64,000 nt of DNA, taken from assembly GCF_014805625.2 (NCBI RefSeq), contig NW_023998415.1, positions 43,114,079-43,178,078 on the forward strand, read 5' to 3'. Every line of letters starts with the position of its first letter. Positions within the stretch are counted from its first letter, which is position 1. The notes under the pieces were generated by a model that saw only the letters and a program-made list of their open reading frames with translations, ran no database searches and was not told where the DNA came from. This stretch comes from Glossina fuscipes (Eukaryota > Arthropoda > Insecta > Diptera > Glossinidae). Shown one piece after another: positions 62,040-64,000 of this stretch. The translations under genes were made by a program, and so were the position numbers.

Positions 62040-64000
62040 TAATATATATATATATATCTAGATAAATGAAATTTAAAATGCATGTCCATACATTGTATTA
62101 TAATAAAATTTGAAACTTCAACTGTATGATTCAAAATATCTCTGTTACGCAGATGCGTTCGTTTACTGGCAAGACCTAAGGACCTAAGACCTAATTCTTG
62201 TAACATCATTATTATTATAAAGTTACATTGACTAAATAATTAAAAATGAAGTGTGATACACGTCACCTCGAAAACTCTATCCTTTAGCGTATATACGGCG
62301 AAGAGGTCAATCCTGAATAATTGCATCGAATTTTATCACATGAACTACTATGATATAGTTATAGTTAATGCAAGCCATTTATACAATATTCGAAATTAAA
62401 TGTCCATAACGTGTTTTTATATTGTTCACGCCCACTTGGAAAATTATTTCTGTTAAATTTTGTATTGATGTTCAATGGAGTCTTCAGTGCGGAGAACGCT
62501 TTTCAAGGGTGTTATGAATGTAAAATAAAACATTAGCATTAGTATGCTGTTATAGCATTGAGTTCCCGTTGATCTGAAATCATTTGTAAGTTTGCTCTAT
62601 GCAAAGAAACTTAGTCGCGCGATCTCAATTCAAGAGATATTCTCTTCACATTCACCCACCTAGTTGTACAAATTGCAAAGTACTCGCTCATTATCAGGGC
62701 AATGCACTACTACTTGCAACTATAATTTCTTTACTAAATTAAATAATCATATATTATTTATGTAAATGCCAATAGTAAATTAATTCTATTGTAAGTAAAT
62801 ACCGTAAGAATAGTGTGAAAAAAAATTTAATTAGAGGCGAAAGTATCATAATGAAAAAGATTAGTATTTAGTTGCCATGATTCCAGACAAAGAACTCTCT
62901 AGTTGGATCATTAAAGCTAATAACAAATTGAAGAGAAAGGCGTGGCAAGAATCGGAGAAACAAAATTTTAAATCTTATATTATCTTATAAAGAGCGTGCA
63001 ATACCGGAAATTGTGTTAATATAAAAGATGCTTATATAGATGCTATATATAGGAAAACTGATATCGTAAAAAATTTAACCAATCCGAGAATAACGTTAAT
63101 ACATTTTCAAAATCATATCATATTACAATAGAGTAAAAAGAGTAAATATTTATAAAGGGTATCTAACGATCGACTTGTATTATATATTAAAATAAAAAAA
63201 AAATCTTCTATCACTGTTGTGATGCCTTCTGTATGAATGACTTTGTTATTCAATTTTGTTTTTTTCCTTTTTACAAAATTTTCATCCCCTAGGAAAACGT
63301 GCTACACCACTGTGCTGGTTGAAACCGATATTAATGAAATACCACAGTGTAGCTGAAAATGTTTTAAGGGTGATTTACTTTTACTGTATAGTGTAACAAT
63401 ATTGTTATTGTATTGTAATTTAAAAAATTAATAAATGTACAATAAAAACGATAAAACCGTATTAAAAATTCTATAAAACACATTCAACATTCAACATTTA
63501 ACAATAATTTTTCAACATTACATACATTAAACGCTCTGGTTAAACGCTCTCTCTTTAATTTTTTTATAAACTATTAGCAAAAAATCTATTTTATTTACTT
63601 ACTGAATATAGTGTGGGCGCCAAAGGGGTACGTGAATCGCTTTTATGAAAACTCATTTTGACAAGCTTTCAATATATATCGTATCGTATATCGAAAGATT
63701 CGAAATCTTCAAATGTATTCACAAAAACCAAAGACGAAAGCAAAAAGAAAAAAAAAAATAAAAAGCGACGAGCAATTCTCAAACTGTAAATTTCCAGAAA
63801 CTTCCAAACGTTAGTCGTTAAAACATTAAAGAAAAGACTGAGATGAAAGTACGCGTAAATTATTTAATTCTCAATAATGATAATATAATTAATGATAAAT
63901 AAAATGTGAAAAATTCTTTTAAAATGTATTAATTGAATTCGTTAAGAAAACGGCAAAGAGAAAAAGAGATGAATTTTTTTTTGTGAAGCGATAAATAAAT

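Larger units (their letters stand above)
57901..64000. other. Non-coding AT-rich stretch to the window end
   Basis: Besides the tandem repeat and mini-me piece it holds (TA)n at about 59022-59050, 59381-59404, 61520-61557 and 61970-62056, (TTC)n at 61021-61040 and a short imperfect stem at 63301-63353. No exon is supported. Confidence 0.65.

Overview
The window is nuclear DNA of an insect, most likely a brachyceran fly and possibly a tephritid. It is very AT-rich. It has long introns, many (TA)n, (GT)n, (CAT)n and poly(A/T) tracts, one assembly gap of 400 N, and repeated copies of a dipteran mini-me/DINE-1-like dispersed element. There are no bacterial features, no operons and no CRISPR array. 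The species call is an inference.

One gene is certain. It lies on the minus strand and encodes an SLC36/PAT-type amino acid transporter, best matching the insect 'pathetic' group. Three 3' coding exons sit at 32365-32628, 32716-32875 and 32978-33793. A 5.2 kb intron separates them from exon 39022-39240, and a 131-nt intron from exon 39372-39457. Every junction has GT/AG borders and matching phase. Starting at the ATG at 39237-39239 the protein is 485 residues. A candidate further 5' exon at 44065-44250 joins in phase and would add 91 residues at the N-terminus (576 in all). The 5' end and promoter of the gene are not identified.

Region by region: 1-10.4 kb holds microsatellites, an LTR-like tandem repeat at 2.8-3.4 kb and a mini-me piece at 8.1 kb. 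10.4-11.7 kb is an almost pure purine tract. 12-29.8 kb is intergenic or intronic, with one full mini-me dimer (15 kb) and two decayed LINE RNase H remnants (18.2 kb plus strand, 23.4 kb minus strand). The gap follows. 32.3-44.3 kb is the transporter gene. 40-64 kb holds a mariner relic (42.3 kb), a second DDE transposase-like relic (49.1 kb), two full mini-me dimers (50.3 and 56.4 kb) with partial copies in both directions, and a three-unit tandem repeat (59.9-60.2 kb).

The most intriguing unexplained item is a coding-like segment on the plus strand at 54702-54811. It has a TATA-like box, an ATG in good context, and a 5' splice site at a codon boundary. It may be the first or an internal exon of a second gene that runs out of the window.
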